Origin: Clostridiales bacterium
GTDB taxonomy: Bacteria; Bacillota; Clostridia; Oscillospirales; Acutalibacteraceae
Assembly: GCA_012840445.1 (NCBI GenBank)
Contig: DULI01000004.1
Coordinates: forward strand, 1 to 48,223
DNA: 48,223 nt
Reading direction: 5' to 3'
Below the pieces are notes generated by a model. The model was not told where the DNA came from, made no database searches, and saw only the letters and a program-made list of their open reading frames with translations. The position numbers were made by a program, and so were the translations under genes. Shown here piece after piece: positions 15,862-24,860 of this stretch (position 1 is the first letter of the stretch; every line of letters starts with the position of its first letter).

Positions 15862-16818
15862 ATGGGATCTGGTATTTTAGCCGGCGTTACTTGGGCGTTG
15901 GAGACGGTTATTATCGGAATCGCACTCAGTATGGCGCCCTTTGTTGAAACAGAACAGGCAATCTTTCTTGCGCCTTTTGTCAGCACCTTTTTGCATGATT
16001 TTTGTTCGGCAATTTGGTCAGCAATTTACAACGGTGTGCGTGGAAATTTGAAAAACGTATGGAAGGCCTTTAAAACCAAAAGCGGCAAGTTTGTCGCGCT
16101 GGCTGCCGTTATCGGAGGGCCGATTGGTATGACGGGGTATGTTTTGACCATTAATTATATGGGCGCTTCCATAGGTGCGGTCGCCAGCGCGATTTTCCCG
16201 GCCATAGGCGCTATTCTTGCATACTTTTTCCTTAAAGAAAAAATGCAATGGTACCGCTGGGTTATGTTGATATTCACCCTGTTGGGCGTTTACGGATTGA
16301 GTTATTCCCCCCAATTGGAAATTAAGAATTTCTTGCTGGGGACCATCGGCGTGCTGATGTGTTCATTCGGATGGGGAATTGAAGCGGTCATACTCGCAAA
16401 GTGTATGCAGGACCCGGAGGTTAAGGATGAATATGCCCTTCAAATCCGCCAAACCACCTCTGCGCTGGTTTACGGGATTATTATCCTCCCGGCTTTAAGG
16501 GGCTGGAAATTTACGGTGGGGCTTTTCACATTGGACAACAAATGGTTGTTTTTGGTAATCGTTATTGCCGCATTTTTTGCGACGGTTTCCTACCTTTTCT
16601 ATTACAGGGCTATTTCCAAAATCGGCGCTTCCAAGTCTATGGCATTGAATGTGACTTATGCCGCATGGGCAATTGTGTTTCAGGTATTGATTTCACAAGA
16701 TGTCTCGGTTTTAACGCCCACTACGGTTATTTGTTCTCTTGTTGTTATAGTTTGCAGTATTTTTGCTTCGGCAGATTTTAAGGAGATATTCGGAAAAAAA
16801 TTAGAAGCCAGTGCTTAA
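15862..16818 (+). CDS. LicB-like choline permease of the EamA/DMT superfamily
   Basis: The 318-residue protein has about ten hydrophobic helices and the internal EamA pattern (ASAIFPAIGAILAYFFLKEKMQWYRW, then ISKIGASKSMALNVTYAAWAIVFQ). It belongs to the drug/metabolite transporter superfamily and, by position after two choline-type kinases, matches LicB, the choline importer of lic1 loci. It begins 14 bp after the kinase with AGAGAGG before the ATG. Substrate is inferred from context only. Confidence 0.8.
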   Translation: MGSGILAGVTWALETVIIGIALSMAPFVETEQAIFLAPFVSTFLHDFCSAIWSAIYNGVRGNLKNVWKAFKTKSGKFVALAAVIGGPIGMTGYVLTINYMGASIGAVASAIFPAIGAILAYFFLKEKMQWYRWVMLIFTLLGVYGLSYSPQLEIKNFLLGTIGVLMCSFGWGIEAVILAKCMQDPEVKDEYALQIRQTTSALVYGIIILPALRGWKFTVGLFTLDNKWLFLVIVIAAFFATVSYLFYYRAISKIGASKSMALNVTYAAWAIVFQVLISQDVSVLTPTTVICSLVVIVCSIFASADFKEIFGKKLEASA

Positions 16819-16838
16819 TAATGCAGGCAAAAATAAAG

Positions 16839-16880
16839 GTAATATAAGGGTTTTATACAGCCCTTATATTACTTTTTTAT
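16839..16880 (+). terminator. Terminator after the licB-like gene
   Basis: GTAATATAAGGG (16839-16850) pairs with CCCTTATATTAC (16861-16872) around a 10-base loop, followed by TTTTTTATT. The 12-bp stem and U tract make a strong rho-independent terminator, splitting the region into two transcription units. Confidence 0.88.
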
Positions 16881-16966
16881 TCTGCTATTGAATTATAGAC
16901 AAGAATAATATATAAATATAAAGTATGGTTTTCGCAGAATAATGCAAAACTTGAGGATTTTATGCC

Positions 16967-17680
16967 TTGATGATTATTTTATGGGTTATCGGATACGGAA
17001 TTATTTATTTTGCCGCAGAAAAGATTTCGGTACAAACAGGTTTTCCGCACATGATTACAGCCTTTGCGCTGGGAATTTTTTTGTGCGCGGCTGTTATCGC
17101 TTTATTAAAGGGTAATAAAGCAAAATTATGGGGAGTAAAAACACCCCTTCCGAAATATTGGGTTGCAACGCTGCCGCTGCTGGTTTTGCCGGCAGCCAAC
17201 GTATATTTTTCGCTTTCTGCGCAAAGGGAAATGCCGGATATTTGGCATTTGCTTACCGTGATTTTTGCGGCCGCATGCGAGGAATTGCTGTTTCGCGGTT
17301 ATTTAGTTGTTTTCTTGACGCGTTCTTTTAAAAAAGGTATTGTGTGTGTTGCAGCGGCCAATGCGGCATTGTTCGGAATATTCCATTTGCTTAATATATC
17401 AGGGCAGGGTTTTTATTACACGCTTTTACAGGCAGTTTGCGCAGCATCGGTTGGTTTTGCCTTTGTTATTGTTACTTTAAAAGCCGACAGCATTCTTCCC
17501 TGCATAGTTGTTCATTGCCTGATAAACGCAAGCTCCGTATCCCAGGAAGGAACGGTTTTAGACACAGAAACAGCCGTGGCTTTTGTGGCGGTTTCTGTGT
17601 GGTATGTTTTATATGGTATAATTCTTTGTTGTAATGGTTTTTCAATGAAAAGGAGTAAGAGGAATGAGGCTTTACATTGA
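16967..17680 (+). CDS. CPBP family intramembrane protease-like protein
   Basis: A 237-residue membrane protein with the CPBP (Abi/CAAX-like) motifs: EELLFRG (the EExxxR motif near residue 104), FGIFHLLN (FxxxH) and the later HCLINASS (HxxxN). It has about seven hydrophobic segments. These proteins are putative membrane metalloproteases; bacterial members act in bacteriocin self-immunity or surface-protein handling, but the substrate here is unknown. The start is TTG (16967) or the ATG immediately after. Its end overlaps the next gene by 17 bp, so it is coupled to the glycerophosphotransferase-like gene. Confidence 0.85.
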   Translation: MMIILWVIGYGIIYFAAEKISVQTGFPHMITAFALGIFLCAAVIALLKGNKAKLWGVKTPLPKYWVATLPLLVLPAANVYFSLSAQREMPDIWHLLTVIFAAACEELLFRGYLVVFLTRSFKKGIVCVAAANAALFGIFHLLNISGQGFYYTLLQAVCAASVGFAFVIVTLKADSILPCIVVHCLINASSVSQEGTVLDTETAVAFVAVSVWYVLYGIILCCNGFSMKRSKRNEALH

Positions 17681-18911
17681 CCCTGGCACCGGCAGCATGC
17701 TTTTTGCCATTTTTATCGGTATTATCGGTGCATTAAACTTTATGTTAAAGGGCCTGATTGTTAAATTGCGCTTTTTATTAAGCGGCGGAAAGAAAACCGA
17801 AACGGGCACCGAAAAAATACCCTTTGTAATTTTTTCGGATGATAAGAGATACTGGAATATTTTTGAGCCGGTCTGCCGGGAACTCGACAAAAGGGGAATA
17901 GATGTGGTTTATATGACTGCCTCTGATGATGACCCGGCGCTTACGAACCCTTATCCCCATATCAAGGGCGAGTTTATCGGAAAGGGCAACAAAGCCTTTT
18001 CCAAATTAAACTTTTTGAATGCCGTAATCCTGCTTTCAACCACGCCGGGCTTGGATGTATACCAATGGAAAAGATCCAAAAATGTTGATTTTTATGTACA
18101 TATGTTACACGCCGCAAGCGATGTGACGGTTTACCGCATGTTTGGAATTGACTATTATGACGCGGTTTTGCTTTCCGGGGATTATCAGATGGATGATGTG
18201 CGCGCACTGGAGCAACTTCGGAATCTGCCTGCCAAAGAATTGGTCAAAATAGGCATACCCTATATGGACGAAATGAAAAAAAGGCTTGAGGAAGACGATA
18301 CCCCGACACCGAAGGGCAATACGACCGTTTTGTTGGCTCCCTCCTGGGGAGAAAGCGCTATTTTTAAAAAGTACGGCGGCAAAATTATTAGGGTATTGCT
18401 GGATACCGGGTACCATATAATTGTTAGGCCCCATCCCCAATCCTTCACCGCCGAAAAGGATTTGATAGAAGCCTTGATGAAGGAGTTCCCTGAGTCGGAG
18501 AGGCTCGAATGGAACCGGGATAACGACAACTTTAACGTTTTGAAAAGGGCGGATATTCTTATTTCCGATTTCTCCGGGGTCATATTTGACTTCTCTTTGG
18601 TTTTTGACAAGCCCGTTATTTATGCGGATACCGAATTTGACAAGAGCCCCTATGACTGTTGGTGGCTGGACAAGCCCCTTTGGACCTTTGAGACGCTGCC
18701 CAGAATAGGGGAGAAATTAACCCATGACAATCTGGACTCGTTAAAAGAAATGATTGACAGGTGCCTGAATGACCCCAAATACGCCGAGGGGCGAAAGCAG
18801 GCCCGTAGTGAAACCTGGGCTTATCCAGGCGAGGGCGCCGCAAGGGCCGCTGATTATTTAATAAATAAGTATCAAGAGCTTTCGGCAAATAAAGATTTGG
18901 GGAGGGAATAG
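17664..18911 (+). CDS. CDP-glycerol glycerophosphotransferase-like protein
   Basis: The 415-residue protein starts with a membrane segment (IDPGTGSMLFAIFIGIIGAL) and then a GT-B-like domain of the CDP-glycerol:glycerophosphotransferase family (TagB/TarF type). Seen motifs are RPHPQS near residue 255 and ILISDFSGVIFDFS with its conserved Ser/Asp pair near 297. Enzymes of this family transfer glycerol phosphate or ribitol phosphate during wall teichoic acid synthesis on the cytoplasmic face. The usual His-Gly-Thr motif of TagF is not evident; the corresponding stretch reads HMLHAASDVTVYR, so donor or acceptor may differ. AAGGAG precedes the ATG. Confidence 0.82.
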   Translation: MRLYIDPGTGSMLFAIFIGIIGALNFMLKGLIVKLRFLLSGGKKTETGTEKIPFVIFSDDKRYWNIFEPVCRELDKRGIDVVYMTASDDDPALTNPYPHIKGEFIGKGNKAFSKLNFLNAVILLSTTPGLDVYQWKRSKNVDFYVHMLHAASDVTVYRMFGIDYYDAVLLSGDYQMDDVRALEQLRNLPAKELVKIGIPYMDEMKKRLEEDDTPTPKGNTTVLLAPSWGESAIFKKYGGKIIRVLLDTGYHIIVRPHPQSFTAEKDLIEALMKEFPESERLEWNRDNDNFNVLKRADILISDFSGVIFDFSLVFDKPVIYADTEFDKSPYDCWWLDKPLWTFETLPRIGEKLTHDNLDSLKEMIDRCLNDPKYAEGRKQARSETWAYPGEGAARAADYLINKYQELSANKDLGRE

Positions 18912-18913
18912 CC

Positions 18914-21688
18914 ATGAGTTTAGGAGAGATTTTTTATTCCCTTTTGTTTAAGCCGCTACAGCTGATTTTTGAAGTTATATATGTCTTTGCATATGATGTG
19001 ATCGGCAATCCGGGATTGGCGATTATTGTGCTGAGCATTGTTATGAATTTTCTGGTCCTTCCGCTTTACATCCGTGCCGACGCAATACAGGAAGAGGAAC
19101 GGAAAATCGAGGCAAAAATGCGCAAGGGCGTTACACATATAAAGAAGACCTTCCGCGGCGATGAAAAAATGATGATGCTACAGACCTATTACCGCCAGAA
19201 CGGTTATAAGCCTACATATGTTTTGCGCAGCGCGGTTTCTTTGCTGCTGGAAATCCCCTTCTTTATTGCCGCATACCGCTTTTTGTCCGGACTGGAGCTT
19301 CTAAAGGGCGTGCCCTTTGGCCCCATCGCCGATTTAGGTGCGCAGGACCAGCTTATTCGTATGGGCAATATTACCATCAATGTTCTGCCCATTATTATGA
19401 CGGCTGTAAACCTTATAAGCTGTGTCATCTTTACCAAGGGCGCCGCGCCCAAAACGAAAATCCAGCTTTATTCAATGGCTATTTTCTTTTTGTTTTTCTT
19501 ATATACTTCCCCCTCGGGGCTTGTGTTTTACTGGACCTTGAACAACCTGTTCTCACTTATTAAGACCATTTTCTACAAGCTGAAAAACCCGGGAAAGGTA
19601 CTGGGTGTAGTTTTTTCGATTTCTGGTATTATCCTTGGCTGTGCTGCGGTTTTCGTTTACAAAAACCCTTCAATGGCTAAAAGGCTGTTTATCCTTTGCT
19701 GCGGCGTTGCTTTTCAGCTGCCGTTGGCATATCAGGTTTTTAAAAGCAAAATTAAGTTTAATATTAACGGCGGGCAATACAAGCCCGACAGCAGAGTATT
19801 TCATGCCGGCGGTTTGTTTCTTTCCATATTGACCGGAATTACCATACCCGCATCGGTAATCAAGTCTTCCGCACAGGAATTTGTAAACATTAACCATTAC
19901 CAAAACCCGATTTGGTTTATTGTAGGCAGTTTTTGTATAGCTTTTGGAACCTTTGTGATTTGGTTCGGAATCTTTTACCGGCTGGCCAAGCCCGCCGTAA
20001 GGGTGTATTTCGACAGAATTATTTGGGTCATATGCGGCATTGCGGTGGCCAATTATATGTTCTTCGGCAACAAATTGGGAACCCTTTCCCCCTCGTTGAC
20101 ATTTGAAACAAACATTAGATTCGGCCTTCGGGAAATCCTTATAAACGGCATTGCCATGGTGGTTTTGGCAGTATCATATTACATACTGTGCAAGTACCAC
20201 TATAAGCGCATATTCAAGGTTGCGCTGGTTTTTATCCTCGCGCTTTCGGTTATGGTGCCTGTTGATGTACTTAGCATTAATTCACAGATTAAGGATATTA
20301 ACAAGACAGTTGATACCGGCGAAGACAAGCCCCGATTTACAATGTATAAAAACGGCAAAAATGTTGTGGTTATTATGCTTGACCGTGCGATGGGCGAATA
20401 TGTGCCGTATATCTTTAATGAAAAGCCCGAGCTGAAAGAAAAGTTCGCCGGTTTTACCGCGTATACAAATGTGGTTTCTTTTGGCGGAGTTACAAATACC
20501 GGCTCCCCCGCATTATTGGGCGGGTATGAATATACCCCCCTGGAAATGAACAAGCGGTCTGACGAGCTGTTGGTAACCAAACATAATGAAGCCTTAAAAG
20601 TCATGCCCGTGCTATTTGACCAGAATAATTTCGATGTTACTGTTTTTGACCCCGTTTACGCGAACTATCAATGGATTCCTGACCTTTCGGTATTCGACGA
20701 TTATCCTAAAATTAAAAGGTATATCACCAAAGGCAAGTTTGGTTTCAAAGAAAGTTCCGAGGCTATTTTTAATCAATGGTACAAAAGGAATATGCGCAAT
20801 TTCTTTTGTTACAGCATTATGAAAATATCTCCCGTTGCTTTCCAGAGTTATATTTATAATAACGGGAATTACTACACAAGCGAACAATATATAGATAATA
20901 AGGCAAATGTTCAGACAGTGGAAAGCGTGTATAAAGCAAAAGGGCTGCCATCTGAGTTTTTAAAAAGCTATTGCGTTCTTGATAATATGCCGAATATTAC
21001 AAAAATTGATGATGGTTCGAAAAACTCATTTATGTTTATGGCTAATGACACGACGCACGAGCCTGTGTTGCTGCAACTGCCGGATTATGTGCTTTCCGAA
21101 GAGGTTGACAATACGGAATACCATGACAAATTTATGGAAAACATGGTGGTAAATGGGCGCAGGCTTGACATGGATTTCTCGCTGCTGCAGGTAACCCACT
21201 ATCATTCCAATATGGCGGCATTTTTAAAACTTGGCGAATGGTTAGATTATTTGCGTGAAAACGGCGTATATGACAATACGAGGATTATTCTGGTTTCGGA
21301 TCACGGCAGGCCGCTGTGGCATGATAAAAACCGTTATTTGCCGGACGGAACGGATACCGAAATATTCTATCCCCTGTTGATGGTAAAGGATTTTGGGGCA
21401 ACGGAATTTACCTTCTCGGATGAATTCATGACCAACGCAGATGTGCCCACATTGGCAACCAAAGGCATTATTAATAACCCTAAAAATCCCTTTACTGGCA
21501 AAGAGATTAATAATTCTGCCAAGTCGCAGCCCTTGTATATCTTTTCCACCGATATTTGGAATGTAAGCGAGAATAACGGGAAGACCTATAAACCGGGTGA
21601 TTGGTACAGGCTTAGCAACGGCAACATGCATGATATAAATAATTGGGAAGAGGCGGGAAAAAATACAGTTTTGCCCGATATAAATTAA
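18914..21688 (+). CDS. YidC/Oxa1 insertase domain fused to a sulfatase/LTA-synthase-like domain
   Basis: This 924-residue protein joins two families. Residues 1-225 are a YidC/Oxa1 domain: the helix ending VMNFLVLPLYIRADA with its buried Arg, the charged hairpin, then LYTSPSGLVFYWTLNNLFSL. Residues 226-470 add several membrane helices. From about 480 follows an alkaline-phosphatase-superfamily domain facing outward: IMLDRAMGEY (Asp490), TNTGSPALLGG (likely nucleophile Thr529 where sulfatases have Cys), NDTTHEP (His715) and VSDHG (Asp796, His797). LtaS-type enzymes use a Thr nucleophile to move glycerol phosphate. I infer a membrane glycerol-phosphate or phosphocholine transferase. It starts 2 bp after the transferase gene with GGGAGG; no frameshift is seen. 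Confidence 0.8.
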   Translation: MSLGEIFYSLLFKPLQLIFEVIYVFAYDVIGNPGLAIIVLSIVMNFLVLPLYIRADAIQEEERKIEAKMRKGVTHIKKTFRGDEKMMMLQTYYRQNGYKPTYVLRSAVSLLLEIPFFIAAYRFLSGLELLKGVPFGPIADLGAQDQLIRMGNITINVLPIIMTAVNLISCVIFTKGAAPKTKIQLYSMAIFFLFFLYTSPSGLVFYWTLNNLFSLIKTIFYKLKNPGKVLGVVFSISGIILGCAAVFVYKNPSMAKRLFILCCGVAFQLPLAYQVFKSKIKFNINGGQYKPDSRVFHAGGLFLSILTGITIPASVIKSSAQEFVNINHYQNPIWFIVGSFCIAFGTFVIWFGIFYRLAKPAVRVYFDRIIWVICGIAVANYMFFGNKLGTLSPSLTFETNIRFGLREILINGIAMVVLAVSYYILCKYHYKRIFKVALVFILALSVMVPVDVLSINSQIKDINKTVDTGEDKPRFTMYKNGKNVVVIMLDRAMGEYVPYIFNEKPELKEKFAGFTAYTNVVSFGGVTNTGSPALLGGYEYTPLEMNKRSDELLVTKHNEALKVMPVLFDQNNFDVTVFDPVYANYQWIPDLSVFDDYPKIKRYITKGKFGFKESSEAIFNQWYKRNMRNFFCYSIMKISPVAFQSYIYNNGNYYTSEQYIDNKANVQTVESVYKAKGLPSEFLKSYCVLDNMPNITKIDDGSKNSFMFMANDTTHEPVLLQLPDYVLSEEVDNTEYHDKFMENMVVNGRRLDMDFSLLQVTHYHSNMAAFLKLGEWLDYLRENGVYDNTRIILVSDHGRPLWHDKNRYLPDGTDTEIFYPLLMVKDFGATEFTFSDEFMTNADVPTLATKGIINNPKNPFTGKEINNSAKSQPLYIFSTDIWNVSENNGKTYKPGDWYRLSNGNMHDINNWEEAGKNTVLPDIN

Positions 21689-21716
21689 TTTAAACGGTTG
21701 ATGTGCCAAAAAGGAA

Positions 21717-21752
21717 AGCCCTTGAAAACACTATGTTTTCAAGGGCTTTTGT
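21717..21752 (+). terminator. Terminator of the surface-polymer operon
   Basis: GCCCTTGAAAAC (from 21718) pairs with GTTTTCAAGGGC (to 21746) around a 5-base loop, followed by TTTTGTTG. Strong stem; it ends the CPBP-to-fusion transcription unit. Confidence 0.9.
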
Positions 21753-21926
21753 TGTATGCCGGCAAAAAGGCTTAGGAATCTTTGAAAAAGTTTTTCCCGG
21801 ATGCGTTTTGGCTGTGTCGCAAAGGGGCCTGCATAAGGTTAAATCTTTATGGCGGCGGCAAAATAAAGGGCAAAATCAATCAGGCGGGCGCCACGGGTTA
21901 GGCAAAGCTTAGGAGGCGGCAAATTT

Positions 21927-21950
21927 AAAGCCGGCAGGATTGCCGGCTTT
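21927..21950 (-). terminator. Possible terminator of the pyrG-yerB unit
   Basis: AAAGCCGGC and GCCGGCTTT form a stem of 9 bp around a 6-base loop. On the minus strand it is followed by AAATTTG, a poor U tract, so the call is tentative. Confidence 0.45.
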
Positions 21951-21993
21951 AACTGCTGAGTGTTTTAGCAATAAAATTTTATATAAAAGGAAA

Positions 21994-23073
21994 TTAAGAT
22001 ATCCTAAGCTCGCGGCTTTGATTTTTGTCAAGCAGGCAAATCCAGAAGTTGCCGGCGTTGGGGACAAGCTCGCTGCCGTCCTGCAGCGTGATTTTAAAGG
22101 GGGAAGAGGCGTTGCCCTTTTTCCAGTTGATTTTCTGATACCCGCCCTGGGATACATAGTAGCCGCTGCCGCTTGAAAGGTCGGTTTTTACGTGATAGTT
22201 GTCGTCGAAATAGGAAACGGAGCACAAAAGCACGAGGATGTTCTTGACATTTATCTGCTGACCGGTTTTATAGTCGGTATGGGGCGTTGATGACTGGAAT
22301 TTTTTATACATCCCGGCCTGCGGGTCGTATTCGAATGCGGAGACATAGTTTGCCGAGAAGGGGACGGAAAGTTTTGTGCACGGTCCCTCGCCCGGGACGG
22401 CAGGGTCGTTCTGGTCCCTGAATTTAAACCAGGTTGCGGAGGATTTGGTTTGGATTGATTTCTTAAGCCCGTTGTAAAGCTTGCTGCCTGTGGTGTAAAG
22501 GGTATGTTCGCGGCTTTTGCCGTTAGTCTCGCGAAAACCTAAAGAAGAGCTGTTGCCATTTAGGTCGAAGTGGGTAATTTTTACCGATTTAAACCGCTGG
22601 GCACAGTAGACCGGGTCATAGCCCGCATGGATATAAACCGCGTCGTGGCCGGCGGCAAGGTCGACGTAGGAATACCTTGCAGAACGCACCGTGCCAATCT
22701 GTGGGGCTTTGCTTATATCTTTATAAACCGCCAAAAGGCGGGTGATTCCGCCCTCCACATAGGTTTCGTACACGATATCGGCGGCGCAAAGCCCTGTCTG
22801 GACATCCCAGGCGGTGCTGATGTTGTTTATCATTACCGCCACCGGACGGTTGCCTGCTTTGTCGGGGTGCAGGTCTTTAAGCCCGGTCAGCGGGTTGAGA
22901 GCATATTCGATTTGGGGCTCCGGCTCCTGCTGTACTTCGCTTGAAGAAGGATCAGAGGAGCTTTCCCCGAAAATCGGGGTGTAGCTGCCTGCCGCGGGGT
23001 CGGTTTGGTTCTGGCAACCTGAAAACAGCAGGAGGGATATAAGCAATATAAGGGCGCAAATTCTGATTTTCAT
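21994..23073 (-). CDS. DUF3048 (YerB-like) lipoprotein
   Basis: A 359-residue exported lipoprotein. The N terminus is a signal peptide ending in the lipobox LLFSGC, then a Ser/Pro/Glu-rich linker (about residues 25-55) and the DUF3048 domain: NPLTGLKDLHPDKAGNRPVAVMINN and the later GGITRLLAVYKD, RSARYSYVDLA. The family resembles B. subtilis YerB; its biochemical role is not settled. It lies 26 bp after pyrG and is probably cotranscribed with it. Confidence 0.9.
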   Translation of the reverse strand: MKIRICALILLISLLLFSGCQNQTDPAAGSYTPIFGESSSDPSSSEVQQEPEPQIEYALNPLTGLKDLHPDKAGNRPVAVMINNISTAWDVQTGLCAADIVYETYVEGGITRLLAVYKDISKAPQIGTVRSARYSYVDLAAGHDAVYIHAGYDPVYCAQRFKSVKITHFDLNGNSSSLGFRETNGKSREHTLYTTGSKLYNGLKKSIQTKSSATWFKFRDQNDPAVPGEGPCTKLSVPFSANYVSAFEYDPQAGMYKKFQSSTPHTDYKTGQQINVKNILVLLCSVSYFDDNYHVKTDLSSGSGYYVSQGGYQKINWKKGNASSPFKITLQDGSELVPNAGNFWICLLDKNQSRELRIS

Positions 23074-23099
23074 TGTGACCTCCAGGGTTGAAAGGCGGG

Positions 23100-24683
23100 T
23101 CAGGCCCTGTCTTTAAGGGTTTTTACAAACTCTATGAACAGCGGATGAGCCCTGTTTGGGCGGGAGGAATACTGGCAGAAATACTGCACCGCTATAAAGA
23201 AGGGGTGGTCGGGATATTCCACCGCCTCCACCAGGTGCGAGTCGGGGGACTGGGCGGATATTTTAAGCCCGGTTTTTTCTATGGCTTCCCGGTATTGGCT
23301 GTTAAATTCGTAGCTGCAGTGGTGACGTTCATATACCAAATCGTTGTCGTAGATATCTGCCAGCCTGCTGCCGGGGGTGATAAGGCAGGGGTAAAGGCCC
23401 TTACGCACAAAGGGGGAAATACCGGTATTAAGGTCGACAAGCTTTTGGATGACAGGCTCGCAGTCACCGTATTCGGCCGAGCCCGCGTCCTTGATGTCGG
23501 CGATATTCCTCGCAGCGTCGAGTACCGCGCCCGCCATGCCCTGGCAGAGGCCAAAATAGGGGATATTGTTCTCGCGGCAGTATTTGGCGGCGGCAATATA
23601 CCCTTCGCAGTCCTCCTCGCCAAAGCCGCCGACGGCTATAATCCCATCGCAGCCGGAGAAAAGCTGCTCTGCCGGCTGGGTTTTTACATCATTGGTGGAA
23701 ATCCATTTGATTTCGCATTCGGTCTGATTGTGGATTCCAGCGTGGCAGATAGCCTCGGCGACCGACAGGTATGCGTCGTGCAGCGCCACGTACTGGCCAA
23801 CAAGGCCGATTTTGACCCTGCTTTCGGGGTTTTTCTGCCGCTCTACCATTGCCGACCATGCCTTTAAGTCCGGCTCGTTGTCGGGCAGTCTCAGGTGGTG
23901 GCAGACCGAGCGGGCAAGTCCCTCTTTTTCTAGCAGCAGCGGCACTTCATACAGTGAGGATGCCGTTTCGTTGTGGATGACGTCCTGCGGGCGGACGTTG
24001 CAGAAAAGGGCGATTTTGCTGCGCATTTCGTGGTTTAGCTGAAAGTCGCTGCGGCAGACAAGGATGTTTGGCTGAATTCCCAAAGACAGCAGCTCTTTGA
24101 CCGAGTGCTGGGTGGGTTTGGATTTAAGTTCATTCGAGCCTGAAATATAGGGGACTAATGTTACGTGGACAAAGACTGCATTTTCGTGCCCGATTTCTGC
24201 CTGTATCTGGCGGATAGCCTCTAAAAAGGGCTGGCTTTCGATGTCGCCGACAGTTCCGCCGATTTCGGCAATGACAATGTCGGAATTCCTGCCGATGTTG
24301 TATATGCGTTCCTTTATTTCTCCCGTGATGTGGGGGATTACCTGCACGGTAGCTCCGCCGTATTCGCCGCGGCGCTCTTTGTTGAGCACCGTCCAGTAGA
24401 TTTTGCCGGCGGTGACCGAGGAATTAACGCTTAAATTTTCGTCGACAAACCGTTCGTAATGCCCGACGTCCAGGTCGGTTTCGGCGCCGTCGTCGGTGAC
24501 AAATGATTCGCCGTGCTGAAGCGGGCTCATTTGTCCGGCGTCTACATTAATATATGGATCAAGCTTTTGCAGCGTTACTTTGTAGCCACGAGCCTTCATA
24601 AGCCTACCTAAAGAAGCGGCGGTGATCCCTTTGCCAAGTCCGGAAACCACGCCGCCTGTGATGAAAATATATTTGGCAGACAT
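23100..24683 (-). CDS. pyrG: CTP synthase with a degenerate glutaminase domain
   Basis: CTP synthase makes CTP from UTP, ATP and ammonia; normally the C-terminal class I glutaminase supplies the ammonia. The N-terminal synthetase domain is canonical (GGVVSGLGKG P-loop, DPYINVDAGQMSP, DDGAETDLDVGHYERF). The C-terminal half is not: the nucleophile Cys380 remains in PYFGLCQGM, but the His-Pro-Glu of the triad reads Phe502-Cys503-Gln504 (VQYFCQYSSRP), and the PGGFG-RG segment reads VGGFGEED. I read the FCQ codons directly from the DNA. The enzyme probably uses free ammonia, or a partner supplies it. Total length 527 is near normal, so this is not a truncation. Confidence 0.95.
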   Translation of the reverse strand: MSAKYIFITGGVVSGLGKGITAASLGRLMKARGYKVTLQKLDPYINVDAGQMSPLQHGESFVTDDGAETDLDVGHYERFVDENLSVNSSVTAGKIYWTVLNKERRGEYGGATVQVIPHITGEIKERIYNIGRNSDIVIAEIGGTVGDIESQPFLEAIRQIQAEIGHENAVFVHVTLVPYISGSNELKSKPTQHSVKELLSLGIQPNILVCRSDFQLNHEMRSKIALFCNVRPQDVIHNETASSLYEVPLLLEKEGLARSVCHHLRLPDNEPDLKAWSAMVERQKNPESRVKIGLVGQYVALHDAYLSVAEAICHAGIHNQTECEIKWISTNDVKTQPAEQLFSGCDGIIAVGGFGEEDCEGYIAAAKYCRENNIPYFGLCQGMAGAVLDAARNIADIKDAGSAEYGDCEPVIQKLVDLNTGISPFVRKGLYPCLITPGSRLADIYDNDLVYERHHCSYEFNSQYREAIEKTGLKISAQSPDSHLVEAVEYPDHPFFIAVQYFCQYSSRPNRAHPLFIEFVKTLKDRA

Positions 24684-24723
24684 AAAAAATAATTCCTCCG
24701 ATAAAAATAAACTTCAAATTAAT

Positions 24724-24752
24724 ATTTTAATCGATAAAAATTGCAGGGTCAA
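24724..24752 (-). promoter_or_regulatory. pyrG promoter
   Basis: On the minus strand TTGACC (24747-24752), 17 bp, TAAAAT (24724-24729), about 40 bases before the ATG. The predicted start region lacks the GGGC run and terminator used for CTP-sensing attenuation of pyrG in Bacillus. Confidence 0.72.
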
Positions 24753-24860
24753 GACAAATATCAACTTTTGGGAAGTTGTTTTTATTTTTACAAAAATTTT
24801 TGACGAATATTTCTTTAGGCTTTTCAAATAATAGACTTGAATAAAAAGTGTGGTGATGAT

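Larger units (their letters stand above)
21689..21993. other. Convergent intergenic region
   Basis: It separates the plus-strand surface-polymer genes from the minus-strand yerB-like gene. It holds a strong terminator at 21717-21752 and a second hairpin at 21927-21950. The short open frame across 21703-21912 starts over the terminator and has no coding support. Confidence 0.6.

Noticed and set aside
21703-21912. Short open frame between the fusion gene and yerB-like gene
   Set aside because: It begins across a strong terminator, has no ribosome binding site and no recognisable protein pattern.
23088-23867. 259-residue open frame on the plus strand
   Set aside because: It is antisense to pyrG, whose family identity is certain; the frame is a by-product of GC-rich codons.
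24684-24760. CTP-sensing attenuation (GGGC slippage) at pyrG
   Set aside because: The predicted transcription start lacks the G run and no terminator lies in the short leader.
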